Positions 8,882 through 19,704 are shown, numbered from the stretch's first letter. The stretch is 64,000 bases of DNA from Winogradskyella epiphytica (GCF_003217215.1 NZ_QJTD01000002.1:198654-262653); one strand, 5' to 3'. A program made the numbers and translations. The notes: generated from the letters alone by a model not told the origin.

Positions 8882-11800
8882 TTATCTGTATAATGTAAAA
8901 TGTCCGACAAATTCTTTATCATAAGTAGAATCATTAGTTTTTACCACGAACCAATAATCTCCAGTAGGTAACTCTTTACCTTTATATCTTCCATCCCAAA
9001 CTTCACCTACACGATATGTGGCAATTTTACGACCATAGCGATCAAAAATATCGAATGTTAGGTTTGGATAGTTTTCGGTACAACCTGGTGCCCACGTATC
9101 GTATTCACCATCACCGTTAGGCGTAAACCAATTAGGAATACAAACATCTATAAACTCTAATTCTATTTGAGCTGTTGCAGTACAACCACTGCTATCTGTT
9201 ACAATAACTGTATATAACCCTGACTCAGTGATTATAAATGAATTTTGATTTCCATAGTCCTCTCCATTCATTGTATATTCATAATCACCCGATCCTCCAG
9301 AGGCATTAGCAATAAACTCATTAAGTTCACCTTCTGTTAGATTAAGCGCTATAGGATCATTCATTTCTATATCAAAGAACTCTGTAGATTGAATACAACC
9401 ATTTGTATGTCTTACTTCTATATAGTGATTTGTTCCTTCAGGTACATTTGTAAAAATGTTACTTGCTTGATAGGCTCCACCATTTAATGAGTAGTCTAGT
9501 TGAGTAAGGTCTTCAATTGAAGCATCTACAGTTACTGTGACCATATTACCTTGAACATTATTTTCACAGGTAGCTTCAATTATAACTTCCGGTAAAATAT
9601 TTACCGACTCTGGGAATGTAATATTCCATTCAGACTCACATCCTTCCGCATCTCTAACATATACTATATGATCACCACCCATTAAATTGGTGAAATCAAA
9701 TTCAGTTTGTGTCGCATCACCTGTAGTATAAACACCATCATAATCATCTAAACTTACGCTGTATGGTAATGTTCCTCCAGAAATCGCAATACTAAATTCT
9801 CCATCAACATCACCTTGACACACTTCAGGGAAGAATGAATTTGGAACGATACTTAAAATAACAGGACTTGGTTCTGAAATATTTACATTAAATGTTAAAT
9901 AACAACCTAATTCATCTTGTACAATAATATCATAATCTCCAGGTGCTAAATTTTCGAAGGTATTTGTTTCAAAGAATTGATTTAACTGTGGAGAAATCGC
10001 ATACTTGATTGTTCCTGTACCACCAGTAGCATTAATTTGAATAGAACCATTATTGCTTCCAGCACAAGACACATTATTTACTATTAAAGTAGCTTCAACG
10101 GGAGCATCTGGCTCTGTTATACTGATAGGAGCAGACGTAGCGACACAATCACCACTTTCAACATAAACTGTATAATCTCCAGCTAAAAGCTCTGTAAAAT
10201 AACCAGGAGTGTTTTGTACTGCCGTAACAGCATTTCCTGCGCTATCTTGTAACGTGTAGGTATAATTTCCTAGACCGCCAATTGCTGTAGCCAAAACAGA
10301 TCCGTTATTATCACCAGCACAGTTAATCGTTGGGTTTGTAGACTCTAGAGTAACTTCTAAGGTTGGTAAAGGGTCAATCGTTATTTCATTTGACACACTT
10401 GTAACACAACCGTTGGCATCTCTTACATAGTAAGAATAAGTCCCATCTGAAACTGTAAATGTAGTCGAAGTTGTAAACGTTCCTAATACTGGTGTAAATG
10501 AAGGGTTATCACTATAAGTATATGTTCCTGTTCCGCCAGTAGCAGACAATGTTAAGGTAGACTGCATTAAGCATGTTTGCGTTGTTGCTCTTACTAAGTT
10601 AGACTGAACAGGAGCAGGTTCGGCAATAACAATATCGGTTGATGTTACTTCACAATCAAAACCATCTTTAATGGTTACATTATAAGTCCCAGGACCTAAA
10701 TCTGAAAATACATTAGATGTTTGAGGGCCTGAAGAACTAGGTGTTGGTAAAACGGTGTTTAACGTAAATGTGTAGTTACTACCTTGACCGCCTGTAACAT
10801 TAGTGATCGTTATACTTGCATTTTGATCTCCAAAACAAGCTAAGTCTGTTGTACTCGGTGTAAAAGTAGCACTTATTGGTTCTGGGGTTTCTAAAGTAAT
10901 CGACTCCGAAACAATACAACCGCCAGCATCTTTCACATTAACAATATAAGTACCTGCAGAAAGTCCTGCGAAAGAACCATTTGTAGAATAAGCAACATTA
11001 GCATCTCCTGTTAGCTCATATTCAAACGATCCCCAACCACCTGTCGCAACAGCTGTTATAGTACCTTCATTATCATTACAAGTCACATTAGATGTTTCTG
11101 AAATATTTAGTGACAATGCCTCTGACGGCGAAACAATTATAACATTTGATGTCGCAGAACAGAACGGTACGTCTGTTTCAGTTATTTCTACTGAATAAGT
11201 TCCTCCTAACATTCCTGTTACCGTTTCAGGATTAGAAGCAGTATTAGCATTGACTAATCCAGTAACCGAAGTTCCTGTACTATCAAAAACTTCATAAGTA
11301 TAAGCTCCGGTATAGTTTTCAATATTAATTTCAAAAGATCCTGAATTGTCTCCAAAACAAGTTATTTCGTTTGGTGTTAAAGTGAAAGTTGGAAGAGTAG
11401 CTTCAGCAACCGTAACAGACACCTCTTCAGTACATGATGTCACAGTATCAGTAATTGTAATGTTATAAGTACCTGAAGGTACGTCCGAAAACACATTTCC
11501 ACTTAAAGTAATTGAAGCTGATGTTGGAGCTATACTATAAGCATAAGAACCTGATCCTCCAGAACCAGTAACGTTAATTACACCATCATCATTATTACAT
11601 GAAGGTAAATTGGTTATTTCTGGTGTTATAGTAAGAGGTGCATATACGTCTATAGATACTGTATTTCCACATCCATTAACATCTTGAATTGCGATAGTAT
11701 GCGTTCCTGAATATAAATTTGATACACTAAAAGGGAAAGTTTGAGTTTGAAAAGCACCTCCATTAACACTCACACTATATGGTGGAGTACCTGCTGTATC

Positions 11801-14800
11801 TAAATTTACATCGATAACATACTCTCCTTCAGTAACCGTACATTGATCATTTATTGCTGCCGAAATTACTGGTGAAGCATCCATATCCAAAACTCGAACC
11901 GGACTTGTAACTATACATCCGTAAGCATCAATAACATGAACATAATAGCTGCCAGCATCTAAATTAAAAGTACTTGAAGAATTCCAAGCCGTATCTGTTG
12001 AAAGAGGAGCAGTAGCTGATGTTGTTACTTGATATTCATAAGGAGCTGTTCCGTTTGAAGCTACTGCACTAATTACTCCTGAATTTGCATTACAGTTTGC
12101 ATTTTTATCATTAGACACTTCTAGTTCTAAAGCGAAAGCAGACTCCGTAATATTAAAAGGAATAGTGACTATTCCACAACCCGAATAAGGGCCAGAAGTT
12201 TCAGTAATTGACACAAAATAATTCCCAAAAGATAACGGACCTAAATTAGAAACGTCTAACGAACCGTTTGCCGGAACTGTACCTGAACCCGTAATTCCTG
12301 TGCTTTCTAAAGTTAATGAATCAAAGATTTCATAATTCACACTAACTGAACTAGTATAAATACTATTGATAGTGAAAGAAACGTTTCCATCAGCACTTCC
12401 TGTACAAGTGATATTGTTTTCACTTACCGCTGTAGCTGTTAAGGTTGAGTTAGTAGGAATTGGAACAGTTGAAGGCTCATAATAACTACAGTTTGTAGAT
12501 TGATCATATACTATAAAAGTATATAACACACCTGGAGTTAATCCTGTAAAAGTTGCTGATTGACTTCCTGGAGCATCTTCTGGTATCCAAGACCCCACTG
12601 GGTTTGGATAATCTGAAATTGGACCTTGATAAATACTAAAAAAGAATGGACCTGCACTTGTTAAAGAAGAACCAATACTAACTTCCGCAGTACCACCTGT
12701 AGAACAATCTACCGTAGAAATGACATCTATATCTAAATCAGTTGGAGGAGAAGCTACTAAAACATCTTGTACTAAAACTGAACATCCATTCGCATCTACA
12801 ACGTTTATTTCATACAATCCAAAATCAACCACATCAAAACTAACTGATGTCGATCCAATATTATTTAATTCTGAATTAGCGTACCCATTTGATCCAGTTA
12901 CAAAATAATTATAAGGAGCAGTACCACCTACTACAGAATTGATAATTACTGAACCTTGTGAAACTCCACCTGTAGTACAAGTAATGTCAACCGCTTCGTA
13001 ATCTATAACTATAGGGTCTGGCTGATTAATTGTAATTACTTCTGATGCCGTACATGACTTAGAATCCGTTACCGTTACCGTATACGTTCCTGCTGGTAAT
13101 CCTGTAGTTTGTGTACCAAAATCAGTTCCAGTGGTATCATTAGTTACATTAATTACAAAAGGAGGTGTTCCTACTGAAGTATCAATAGATACGTTAATCG
13201 CTCCATTTGTGTCTCCATTACATTGAATAGGTTTACTTTCCGTTACAAAGTCTAAAGCAGGTAAGGACAGTGGGTTAACTGTAATTATTGATGATTCTGC
13301 AGTACAACCGTTAGCATCTGTAATCATGAATTGATAAGTTCCAGCATTAGGTGTTGAATAACTGAAATTTGAACCTGTACTTCCCAAATTAGAATATGCC
13401 GCACCATTTATTGACACCGAATACGTATAAGGAGCCGGACCAGAAATAGTTCCAGTTATTACAGCATCTGGATGTGTTGTACAATCTAAGTCTTCTGTTA
13501 GAACTACAGATAAAGTAGGGGTTGGGATAGGATCTATAGTATAAGTTTCACTATAAGTACAGTCGTTTTCATCTTTTACTTGAAAAGTATAGGTTTCTGG
13601 TTCTAATCCTGAAAATGATGTCGATGTTTGATAAGCAGTGGCTGAAGAAGCAGGCGCTATAATCTGATACTCTAAAGTTCCTATTCCACCAGTAGTAGCA
13701 ATTATAGTTACGGTAGATGTATTAGTAGGACAAGTTATTGGTGAACTATCAAATATTACATCTGTAGGAGGATTTAACTGATCAATCGTAATTTCATTTG
13801 AGGCAGATGTACAATTGTTACCATCCTTTACTATTACAGTGTATGTACCTTGATTTAAATTATTAAAAACAGGGCTTGACTGGAAAGTTACACCATCAAT
13901 ACTATATGTATATGGCGCATCACCACCAGTAACATCTGTTACGGTAATTGTACCATTTGCTGTACATGTTAAAGGAGATGTAAGTTCTGCTGTTCCTACA
14001 ATAGGATCATTAGCATTTATTATTACGGTTTGTGAACTCGTTTCACATACATCTGAACCTGAAGTATATTGAACCACCACTTCATAGCTTCCTTCTATAA
14101 GATTAGTGAAGACATTTGAATTTACAAATGTAGTACCACCATCAATACTATAACTAACACTATTTCCATTAGGGTTAGTAACATTAATAGTTATACTTCC
14201 TGAATTAGTTGCATCTGCACAAGCAATATCTGTAGAACTAATATTAAATTCAGGTTGAGCAATGGCTTCTACGGTGACAGTAGCTTCAGCACTACAATTA
14301 TTAGAATCTACAACGGTAATTTCATAGACACCAGCAGAAGTAACAATTATTTCTGGGACAGTTTGAAATTCTGAATTACCATTTACAAAATAAAAATAAG
14401 GAGGAGTTCCACCCTCTGGATATACGGTAATTTCTCCATCAGTACAGTTCAAAGGACTTGTTAAAGCTGCCGTAGCTGTAAGTAACGGAGGCTCAACAAT
14501 CGTGATGTCCTCAGAGAAAGTACATCCGTTTTCAGAAGTTATAATTACAGTATAAGTTCCTGGATTTAAATTCTGAAAAGTATAACTATTATCCATTATA
14601 GGACCGACACTATTCACTAAAGTTCCTGATTGAGAAATTGAAAATGAATATTGTGGATCAACATCATTGGCCGCTAAATAAATACTTCCCTTATCATCGT
14701 GACAAAGGGGTTGTGTAACAATGGTCGACGCGGTAAATTCTCTATCCCTAATTTGAACATCTGGAACTGTAAATACACAAGGGTTTGTGTCAATTCCAAC

Positions 14801-17101
14801 CTGTCTGATATAAACTGAATATGTTCCTGCTGTGTTTACTGTGAATATATTACTGTCTTGAAAGTTTGTGCCATCTAAACTATACTCATAACCAGATGGA
14901 ACTCCATTAACGATAATACTTCCCGGTGTCTCACAAATGATATCTGAGGAATTTACTGTAGCATTTAATAAATTTTCATAGACGTTAAAATAAAACTGAA
15001 CAAAACACCCTCCTGGATAGTTGATTGTGATTCTGTACTGACCAGAAGTATCAGCTAAGAAATTAGAACCCGTTCCGACTTGGTTCCATGAACAGGAGTC
15101 ATTTTCATTAGCACAATCTGTGTTTGAAACAGCTGCACAACTCGATTCATCAAGCTTTTCCCATATAAGAGAAGTGGAGTCTGAGATATTTGTTTCAATC
15201 AGTCTTGAATCTTCAGCTCCACATAAAAATATATTAGGTAATAATTTTCCATCGTTTGGACACGTAACAACTTCATCTGCAAATGGAATAACTGGGTTTA
15301 CTGTGTTTGCACCAAATAGCTGTACATCAAATTCTTGAATAATAGACTGACAAGGCGCTACAGCTGTATTAAATGAATAATACGTACCAGTTTCAGTAAC
15401 CGTAACCGATTGCGAATTTCCAATGACCGGTGTTCCTGTAGGACTTGTTGACCACGCATAAGAATCATATCCGTTAGCAGCCGTAAGTTCTACGCTATCA
15501 CCACATAATACCACACTCTCAGAGAATGTACAGTTTAAATCAGCTAAAAAGTTAGTAGCTTGTGGAGATAATAAACATCCTGTATTACTACTTAAACTTG
15601 GATCGTCTGTTATAGCAAAATTAGGATTATAGAATCCATTATAAGAGGCATAGGCTTGGTTACTAATAATGTTAGAACAAGCGTCTACTAGTAAATTACA
15701 TGACTCAACAACTTTTACTTCAATACGAATCTCATAAACAGGATCATTTTCTTCAACTAAAGAATTATCGACATTAAAAACTAATTCTCTTGTATCTGGG
15801 TTATAACTTGAAACGGTAACTCCAGGTGGTAGTACAAGGTCGTCTGGGTAATTGAATTCTATATTTACTGGAAGTATATCTCTAATTTGCAAATTTGTGG
15901 CATGATCGTTTCCTGTATTTTGAAAACCAATAACATAATTCAATGATGCCCCTAAATCAACGTATTGATCACCAATATTATTTCCGGCATCATCTTCAAC
16001 AATTTTTGTAAGCACAATATTCGGTTCTATAATTTCAACCGCAAAAGCGAAGAAGTATGGAAAATAAGTATCCCCACTTGTTTCTAATGTAATAACACCA
16101 GAAGTGGCGTCATTATCTATAACTGAGTTCCCAGGATTAGGAACTTGCATAACACCAGTATCAAAACCTAAAGTATTGGAACTATTAGGTACTCTATTTA
16201 AAACAGGGGTGGCATCAAGTTGTGTCACTGAGCTATTAAAAAAGTTAGAAACCGGACGGTCGGCAGCCGATAAACTCACACCATTTAACCTTAAGCGATC
16301 CCCTAAAATAGGACTATCTCCTTCTAAGGTTGCGAAAGCAAAATTAGCTCGTACAGGAGCAGGAGCAGGGACTGTTCTAAACCCATCAACAGGTATATCT
16401 ACATTAGGATTGTTTCCAGCAACACTAATAGAACTAAAACCATCAAAACTTGTTATCGATTTTCCTGGTAAAGTAGGGTCTTTATAAACTACAAATAATG
16501 ACCAACCTGCAGATTCACCAGTGCCATTATATGGACTGTATGAAGCACTTCTTCCTTCTGCTGAAGATACGTTTGCTACGGTGTAGGTACCTAAGTCTAC
16601 TCCAGATCCATAACTCGTAACTATTGATGTAACATCAGCAAAACAAGCATAAGAGAAACTATCGCCACCATCAACAGAATTATTTCCGGCATCATAAATT
16701 ACTGTTCCTTGGATATCGTTATAATCTCCAACAGGCCCTTTAAATTTCACATTGGTGATAGGAGCATCCCCAGGATTCACTGCCCCCCAATACAATCCAG
16801 CATATACAATTTGATAACAATTCGGGTTTGGAATTTCTAAATCTGCACTTGACGAACTAAACGTAGAGCCATCGTTATCTATATCAATATAGGTCATATT
16901 GACTTGATGGTTATATTTCGTATTATCGTTAAAAGCATTGTTGTTTGGTCCTAGTATATTATTACCAATAAGAACAATATCACCTTTTATATCGCTATTA
17001 TATCGAGGTGTAAAGGGTTGATAATTTTGTCCATAGGACTGATAGCAAAGAAGAAACAATACAAAAATTGCTGCTATTCTTGAAAAAGTAGGTTTTTTCA
17101 T
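8882..17101 (-). CDS. sprB: SprB-like giant surface adhesin with many SprB repeats and a T9SS type B sorting domain
   Basis: This is the largest gene in the window (2,739 residues). After the signal peptide (FVLFLLCYQSYGQ) there is a region of about 330 residues without repeats. A DUF11-like domain (about 357-485, IVLTKIVEDDAGN) and an Ig/PKD-like segment come next. From about residue 740 to 2,600 there are roughly twenty repeats of about 80-110 residues with the SprB pattern: Cys, D/N-G-I/S, GG-x-PPY-x-Y, AGTY-x-V, D-x-NGC. The last 85 or so residues form the CHU_C/type B domain (IPNWFTPNGDGEYDTW, FDIFDRYGRKI, GDYWFVV, HFTLYR). SprB is the mobile adhesin that drives gliding in F. johnsoniae, where it is more than twice this length. 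Neighbouring sprC-, sprD- and sprF-like genes support the assignment. Confidence 0.85.
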   Translation of the reverse strand: MKKPTFSRIAAIFVLFLLCYQSYGQNYQPFTPRYNSDIKGDIVLIGNNILGPNNNAFNDNTKYNHQVNMTYIDIDNDGSTFSSSSADLEIPNPNCYQIVYAGLYWGAVNPGDAPITNVKFKGPVGDYNDIQGTVIYDAGNNSVDGGDSFSYACFADVTSIVTSYGSGVDLGTYTVANVSSAEGRSASYSPYNGTGESAGWSLFVVYKDPTLPGKSITSFDGFSSISVAGNNPNVDIPVDGFRTVPAPAPVRANFAFATLEGDSPILGDRLRLNGVSLSAADRPVSNFFNSSVTQLDATPVLNRVPNSSNTLGFDTGVMQVPNPGNSVIDNDATSGVITLETSGDTYFPYFFAFAVEIIEPNIVLTKIVEDDAGNNIGDQYVDLGASLNYVIGFQNTGNDHATNLQIRDILPVNIEFNYPDDLVLPPGVTVSSYNPDTRELVFNVDNSLVEENDPVYEIRIEVKVVESCNLLVDACSNIISNQAYASYNGFYNPNFAITDDPSLSSNTGCLLSPQATNFLADLNCTFSESVVLCGDSVELTAANGYDSYAWSTSPTGTPVIGNSQSVTVTETGTYYSFNTAVAPCQSIIQEFDVQLFGANTVNPVIPFADEVVTCPNDGKLLPNIFLCGAEDSRLIETNISDSTSLIWEKLDESSCAAVSNTDCANENDSCSWNQVGTGSNFLADTSGQYRITINYPGGCFVQFYFNVYENLLNATVNSSDIICETPGSIIVNGVPSGYEYSLDGTNFQDSNIFTVNTAGTYSVYIRQVGIDTNPCVFTVPDVQIRDREFTASTIVTQPLCHDDKGSIYLAANDVDPQYSFSISQSGTLVNSVGPIMDNSYTFQNLNPGTYTVIITSENGCTFSEDITIVEPPLLTATAALTSPLNCTDGEITVYPEGGTPPYFYFVNGNSEFQTVPEIIVTSAGVYEITVVDSNNCSAEATVTVEAIAQPEFNISSTDIACADATNSGSITINVTNPNGNSVSYSIDGGTTFVNSNVFTNLIEGSYEVVVQYTSGSDVCETSSQTVIINANDPIVGTAELTSPLTCTANGTITVTDVTGGDAPYTYSIDGVTFQSSPVFNNLNQGTYTVIVKDGNNCTSASNEITIDQLNPPTDVIFDSSPITCPTNTSTVTIIATTGGIGTLEYQIIAPASSATAYQTSTSFSGLEPETYTFQVKDENDCTYSETYTIDPIPTPTLSVVLTEDLDCTTHPDAVITGTISGPAPYTYSVSINGAAYSNLGSTGSNFSYSTPNAGTYQFMITDANGCTAESSIITVNPLSLPALDFVTESKPIQCNGDTNGAINVSIDTSVGTPPFVINVTNDTTGTDFGTQTTGLPAGTYTVTVTDSKSCTASEVITINQPDPIVIDYEAVDITCTTGGVSQGSVIINSVVGGTAPYNYFVTGSNGYANSELNNIGSTSVSFDVVDFGLYEINVVDANGCSVLVQDVLVASPPTDLDIDVISTVDCSTGGTAEVSIGSSLTSAGPFFFSIYQGPISDYPNPVGSWIPEDAPGSQSATFTGLTPGVLYTFIVYDQSTNCSYYEPSTVPIPTNSTLTATAVSENNITCTGSADGNVSFTINSIYTSSVSVNYEIFDSLTLESTGITGSGTVPANGSLDVSNLGPLSFGNYFVSITETSGPYSGCGIVTIPFNITESAFALELEVSNDKNANCNANSGVISAVASNGTAPYEYQVTTSATAPLSTDTAWNSSSTFNLDAGSYYVHVIDAYGCIVTSPVRVLDMDASPVISAAINDQCTVTEGEYVIDVNLDTAGTPPYSVSVNGGAFQTQTFPFSVSNLYSGTHTIAIQDVNGCGNTVSIDVYAPLTITPEITNLPSCNNDDGVINVTGSGGSGSYAYSIAPTSASITLSGNVFSDVPSGTYNITITDTVTSCTEEVSVTVAEATLPTFTLTPNEITCFGDNSGSFEINIENYTGAYTYEVFDSTGTSVTGLVNANTASNPETVTGMLGGTYSVEITETDVPFCSATSNVIIVSPSEALSLNISETSNVTCNDNEGTITAVATGGWGSFEYELTGDANVAYSTNGSFAGLSAGTYIVNVKDAGGCIVSESITLETPEPISATFTPSTTDLACFGDQNASITITNVTGGQGSNYTFTLNTVLPTPSSSGPQTSNVFSDLGPGTYNVTIKDGFDCEVTSTDIVIAEPAPVQSNLVRATTQTCLMQSTLTLSATGGTGTYTYSDNPSFTPVLGTFTTSTTFTVSDGTYSYYVRDANGCVTSVSNEITIDPLPTLEVTLESTNPTINCAGDNNGSVLATAIGGLGNYTYTLQDSAGNAVTAVQNTPGYFTELLAGDYTVYVESGDCVATSAPISITEPDAPVEATLIVNNVSCAGSNNGSIQINATGGTGTIKYAISPQLNQFFETNTFENLAPGDYDIIVQDELGCYLTFNVNISEPSPVILSIVPNSFFPEVCQGDVDGEFSIAISGGTLPYSVSLDDYDGVYTTGDATQTEFDFTNLMGGDHIVYVRDAEGCESEWNITFPESVNILPEVIIEATCENNVQGNMVTVTVDASIEDLTQLDYSLNGGAYQASNIFTNVPEGTNHYIEVRHTNGCIQSTEFFDIEMNDPIALNLTEGELNEFIANASGGSGDYEYTMNGEDYGNQNSFIITESGLYTVIVTDSSGCTATAQIELEFIDVCIPNWFTPNGDGEYDTWAPGCTENYPNLTFDIFDRYGRKIATYRVGEVWDGRYKGKELPTGDYWFVVKTNDSTYDKEFVGHFTLYR

Positions 17102-17171
17102 GATACTTTAATTTAGTTCTTCATTTCAATATCCGGGGCAGAATAAGGAAACGAATTGGGGCTTAACTCTA

Positions 17172-19703
17172 TTAATTTTCAATTTTAACTATAGACATTT
17201 TTCCATTATAAGGTTTATTTCCCTTTGCTTTTAAAGCATTGTTCGCACTCCCTATATCTTCAAATTTCTCGTAGTATATATAATATTTACTTGTATTTAC
17301 ATCATGGAAGAAATCGACTTCAGATTGTCCTGAAGCTACCACATTCGTCACAAATTCATTTCTTCGTTTAATATCACTATGAACAGCAATTATTAAATAA
17401 TATCCACTCTCAATGTTTTTAATATTCTTTAAGATTTGGATATTGTTTCCTTGATCTTCACCAAAATCAAAGTCCTCTTCTGTTAATGGAGTAGAACTTA
17501 ATGGCGTTGTTAACTTTACATTTTTCAGGAAGGTTCTATCTTGTTTATATTGAACTTCATCATTATCAAAAGCGGCACGTTTAATACGACGTCTCTTTTC
17601 ATATTCAGTAGCTTCTTGAATTGCCGTTAACTGCGCATCTAATTGTGATCTTAATTGAGCAGCTTTTAATTGCTCAGCTTTAAGACGCTTAATTTCTTTG
17701 TCATAATAAAGCATAACTTCATCGGTACTGCTGTAAGCATTATCTGCTGCACGCTTATTATAAATATTACTTAATTGATTAATCTTTTCACTTCGAGCTT
17801 TAATTACATTATCTAAGTCTGATCTAATTGCTCTTAGTGTATTATTTTCTGCCGTTACACTTTTAAATGGTTTAGGTTTTACAGTAATACCTTGGTCACT
17901 TAAATCATTTTCCTCCTTTAAGTCTTTAAGGTCTTGGTCTTTTATTTCAACAATTTCATTGAATTGTTCCAGAAGCTCATTCTGAACAGTCTTTGATTCT
18001 TCTGTTGATTGAGCTAGGACTTGCATAGTCTTTGCTAATTCGTCAGTCGGAGCATTAATAAAGTTCTGCTTTTCTTGAGCTTCAGCTTCTTCTTTAGCGT
18101 TTTGCTCTGCTAATAACTTAGCTTGTGCTTCAGCTTCTTCCTTAGCTTTTTGCTCTGCTAATACCTTAGCTTGTGCTTCAGCTTCTTCCTTAGCTTTTTG
18201 TTCTGCTAATAACTTAGCTTGTGCTTCAGCTTCTTCTTGAGCTTTTTGCTCTGCTAATAACTTAGCTTGTGCTTCAGCTTCTTCCTTAGCTTTTTGTTCT
18301 GCTAATAACTTAGCTCGTGCTTCAGCTTCTTCCTTAGCTTTTTGTTCTGCTAATAACTTAGCTCGTGCTTCAGCTTCTTCTTGAGCTTTTTGCTCTGCTA
18401 ATAACTTAGCTTGTGCTTCAGCTTCTTCTTGAGCCTTTTGCTCTGCTAATAACTTAGCTTGTGCTTCAGCTTCTTCTTGAGCTTTTTGTTCTGCTAAAAA
18501 CTTAGCTTGTGCTTCAGCTTCTTCTTGAGCTTTTTGTTCTGCTAATAACTTAGCTCGTGCTTCAGCTTCTTCTTGAGCTTTTTGTTCTGCTAATAACTTA
18601 GCTTGTGCTTCAGCATCTTCCTTAGCTTTTTGTTCTGCTATTATCTTCGCTTGTGTTTCAGTCTCTTTCTTAGCTTTCGTCTTATTAGAAGATTTGCTAC
18701 TTGCTACTTTAGATTTATTAACACGACGTCTTTTGTAACCATTAGTTGAAAGAATTCCACTCACTTCATCCTCGCGACTATAATCATAATAGTTATTGTT
18801 TTTGAATCGATAGGCTAAAGTAATCTCATGTGACGGCCCGAAATTACTTAAATCTCCCAATGCTTTTTCAAAATTATATTCTATAGCAATCTGGGTTGTA
18901 ATATTAAGGCCAAGACCAGCAGATGCCCCATAAAGAGTATTATAACCAACTTGTCCCCAAATACCTTTAGGAACCGTTAACATTGCTACTCCTGAAATTA
19001 TTGTTTCATCTTGTTGAAATTCGGAACGGATTAATCCCGAAAACTTACTTTCATCAAAAAAACCTCGGCTATCCATATAACCAGTATACATTATATGTGC
19101 TTGGACGCTTTGCTTAGGATTATCCTGTATTAATTCTGAAGATTCAAAGTTGTATAAAGCTAAATTGTTGATTGACAAACCGAAGTCTAAAAACTCAGTA
19201 CCGTAGTTAATTCCTGGATTAACGGTTAATAAAAAATTTTCAGGAACATTTTGTAAAGCTGGATCTTCAAAATTAGTGACTACATTTGAAGTATTAACTC
19301 CACTTTTATAAGCGCCAATATTTAGACCAAAAGTTAAGTTACTATCACGTCCTAACCTTGCATTATAAGCGAAGTTTAATATACCTCCGAATGTTGTTAA
19401 AACTCCATAGTTCTGCTGAAACAAACCAACTCCAGCGCCAATGTTTTCACCAAATCGCCCAGAGTAACTTGCTAAATAGGTGAGTGGTGCATTTTCAAAC
19501 TGAACCCATTCGCGTTTATTATAAATACTAATAAATTTTGATTGTGACCGCACAAAACTAAAAGTAGGATTTATTGTATAACTATTAAAGGTCAAGGAGT
19601 TTCTTGTTGGTAAGTCTAAAGCAACCACACCATCAGTATCCTGAGAATAGAGAGCCTGATATGAACAGGTAAATAATATTAAGACTAAAAGATGCGCTTT
19701 CAT
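17172..19703 (-). CDS. sprD: SprD-like fusion: PorP/SprF barrel, coiled-coil repeat array and SPOR-like C-terminus
   Basis: A signal peptide (LLVLILFTCSYQALYSQD) precedes a PorP/SprF-type domain over residues 30-300 (TINPTFSFVRSQSKFISIYNKREWVQFENAP, read in two parts; final strand HEITLAYRFKNNN). A basic linker leads to twelve 16-residue repeats (AEQKAQEEAEAQAKLL type) at residues 356-547, a charged helical segment to about 760, and a C-terminal 80 residues resembling a SPOR domain. SPOR domains usually bind denuded peptidoglycan glycans. The layout suggests an outer-membrane anchor with a long periplasmic arm reaching the cell wall. The gene starts 1 base after the SprC-like stop codon and lies 70 bases before the SprB-like gene. 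The symbol rests on gene order (recalled F. johnsoniae sprCDBF), not on alignment. Confidence 0.7.
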   Translation of the reverse strand: MKAHLLVLILFTCSYQALYSQDTDGVVALDLPTRNSLTFNSYTINPTFSFVRSQSKFISIYNKREWVQFENAPLTYLASYSGRFGENIGAGVGLFQQNYGVLTTFGGILNFAYNARLGRDSNLTFGLNIGAYKSGVNTSNVVTNFEDPALQNVPENFLLTVNPGINYGTEFLDFGLSINNLALYNFESSELIQDNPKQSVQAHIMYTGYMDSRGFFDESKFSGLIRSEFQQDETIISGVAMLTVPKGIWGQVGYNTLYGASAGLGLNITTQIAIEYNFEKALGDLSNFGPSHEITLAYRFKNNNYYDYSREDEVSGILSTNGYKRRRVNKSKVASSKSSNKTKAKKETETQAKIIAEQKAKEDAEAQAKLLAEQKAQEEAEARAKLLAEQKAQEEAEAQAKFLAEQKAQEEAEAQAKLLAEQKAQEEAEAQAKLLAEQKAQEEAEARAKLLAEQKAKEEAEARAKLLAEQKAKEEAEAQAKLLAEQKAQEEAEAQAKLLAEQKAKEEAEAQAKVLAEQKAKEEAEAQAKLLAEQNAKEEAEAQEKQNFINAPTDELAKTMQVLAQSTEESKTVQNELLEQFNEIVEIKDQDLKDLKEENDLSDQGITVKPKPFKSVTAENNTLRAIRSDLDNVIKARSEKINQLSNIYNKRAADNAYSSTDEVMLYYDKEIKRLKAEQLKAAQLRSQLDAQLTAIQEATEYEKRRRIKRAAFDNDEVQYKQDRTFLKNVKLTTPLSSTPLTEEDFDFGEDQGNNIQILKNIKNIESGYYLIIAVHSDIKRRNEFVTNVVASGQSEVDFFHDVNTSKYYIYYEKFEDIGSANNALKAKGNKPYNGKMSIVKIEN
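18063..18638 (-). repeat. Twelve in-frame 48-bp tandem repeats inside the SprD-like gene
   Basis: Each unit encodes a 16-residue step beginning AEQ. Units differ mainly at three places: Q or K after the A, Q or R before AKLL, and L, F or V near the end. The last unit is degenerate (AEQNAKEEAEAQEKQN), and a decayed partial copy precedes the first. The heptad-compatible Ala/Leu with Glu/Lys pattern predicts a long alpha-helix or coiled coil. Near-identity at the DNA level makes copy-number change by slippage or recombination likely. Confidence 0.95.
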
Positions 19704-19704
19704 A

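Noticed and set aside
12720-12908. Plus-strand frames inside the SprB-like gene (also 15120 and 16104)
   Set aside because: They are antisense shadows of a strongly supported minus-strand reading frame with repeat structure and a sorting domain.
18063-18638. CRISPR array or other spaced repeat
   Set aside because: The 48-base units are contiguous with no spacers and are in frame inside a long gene, so they are coding tandem repeats.
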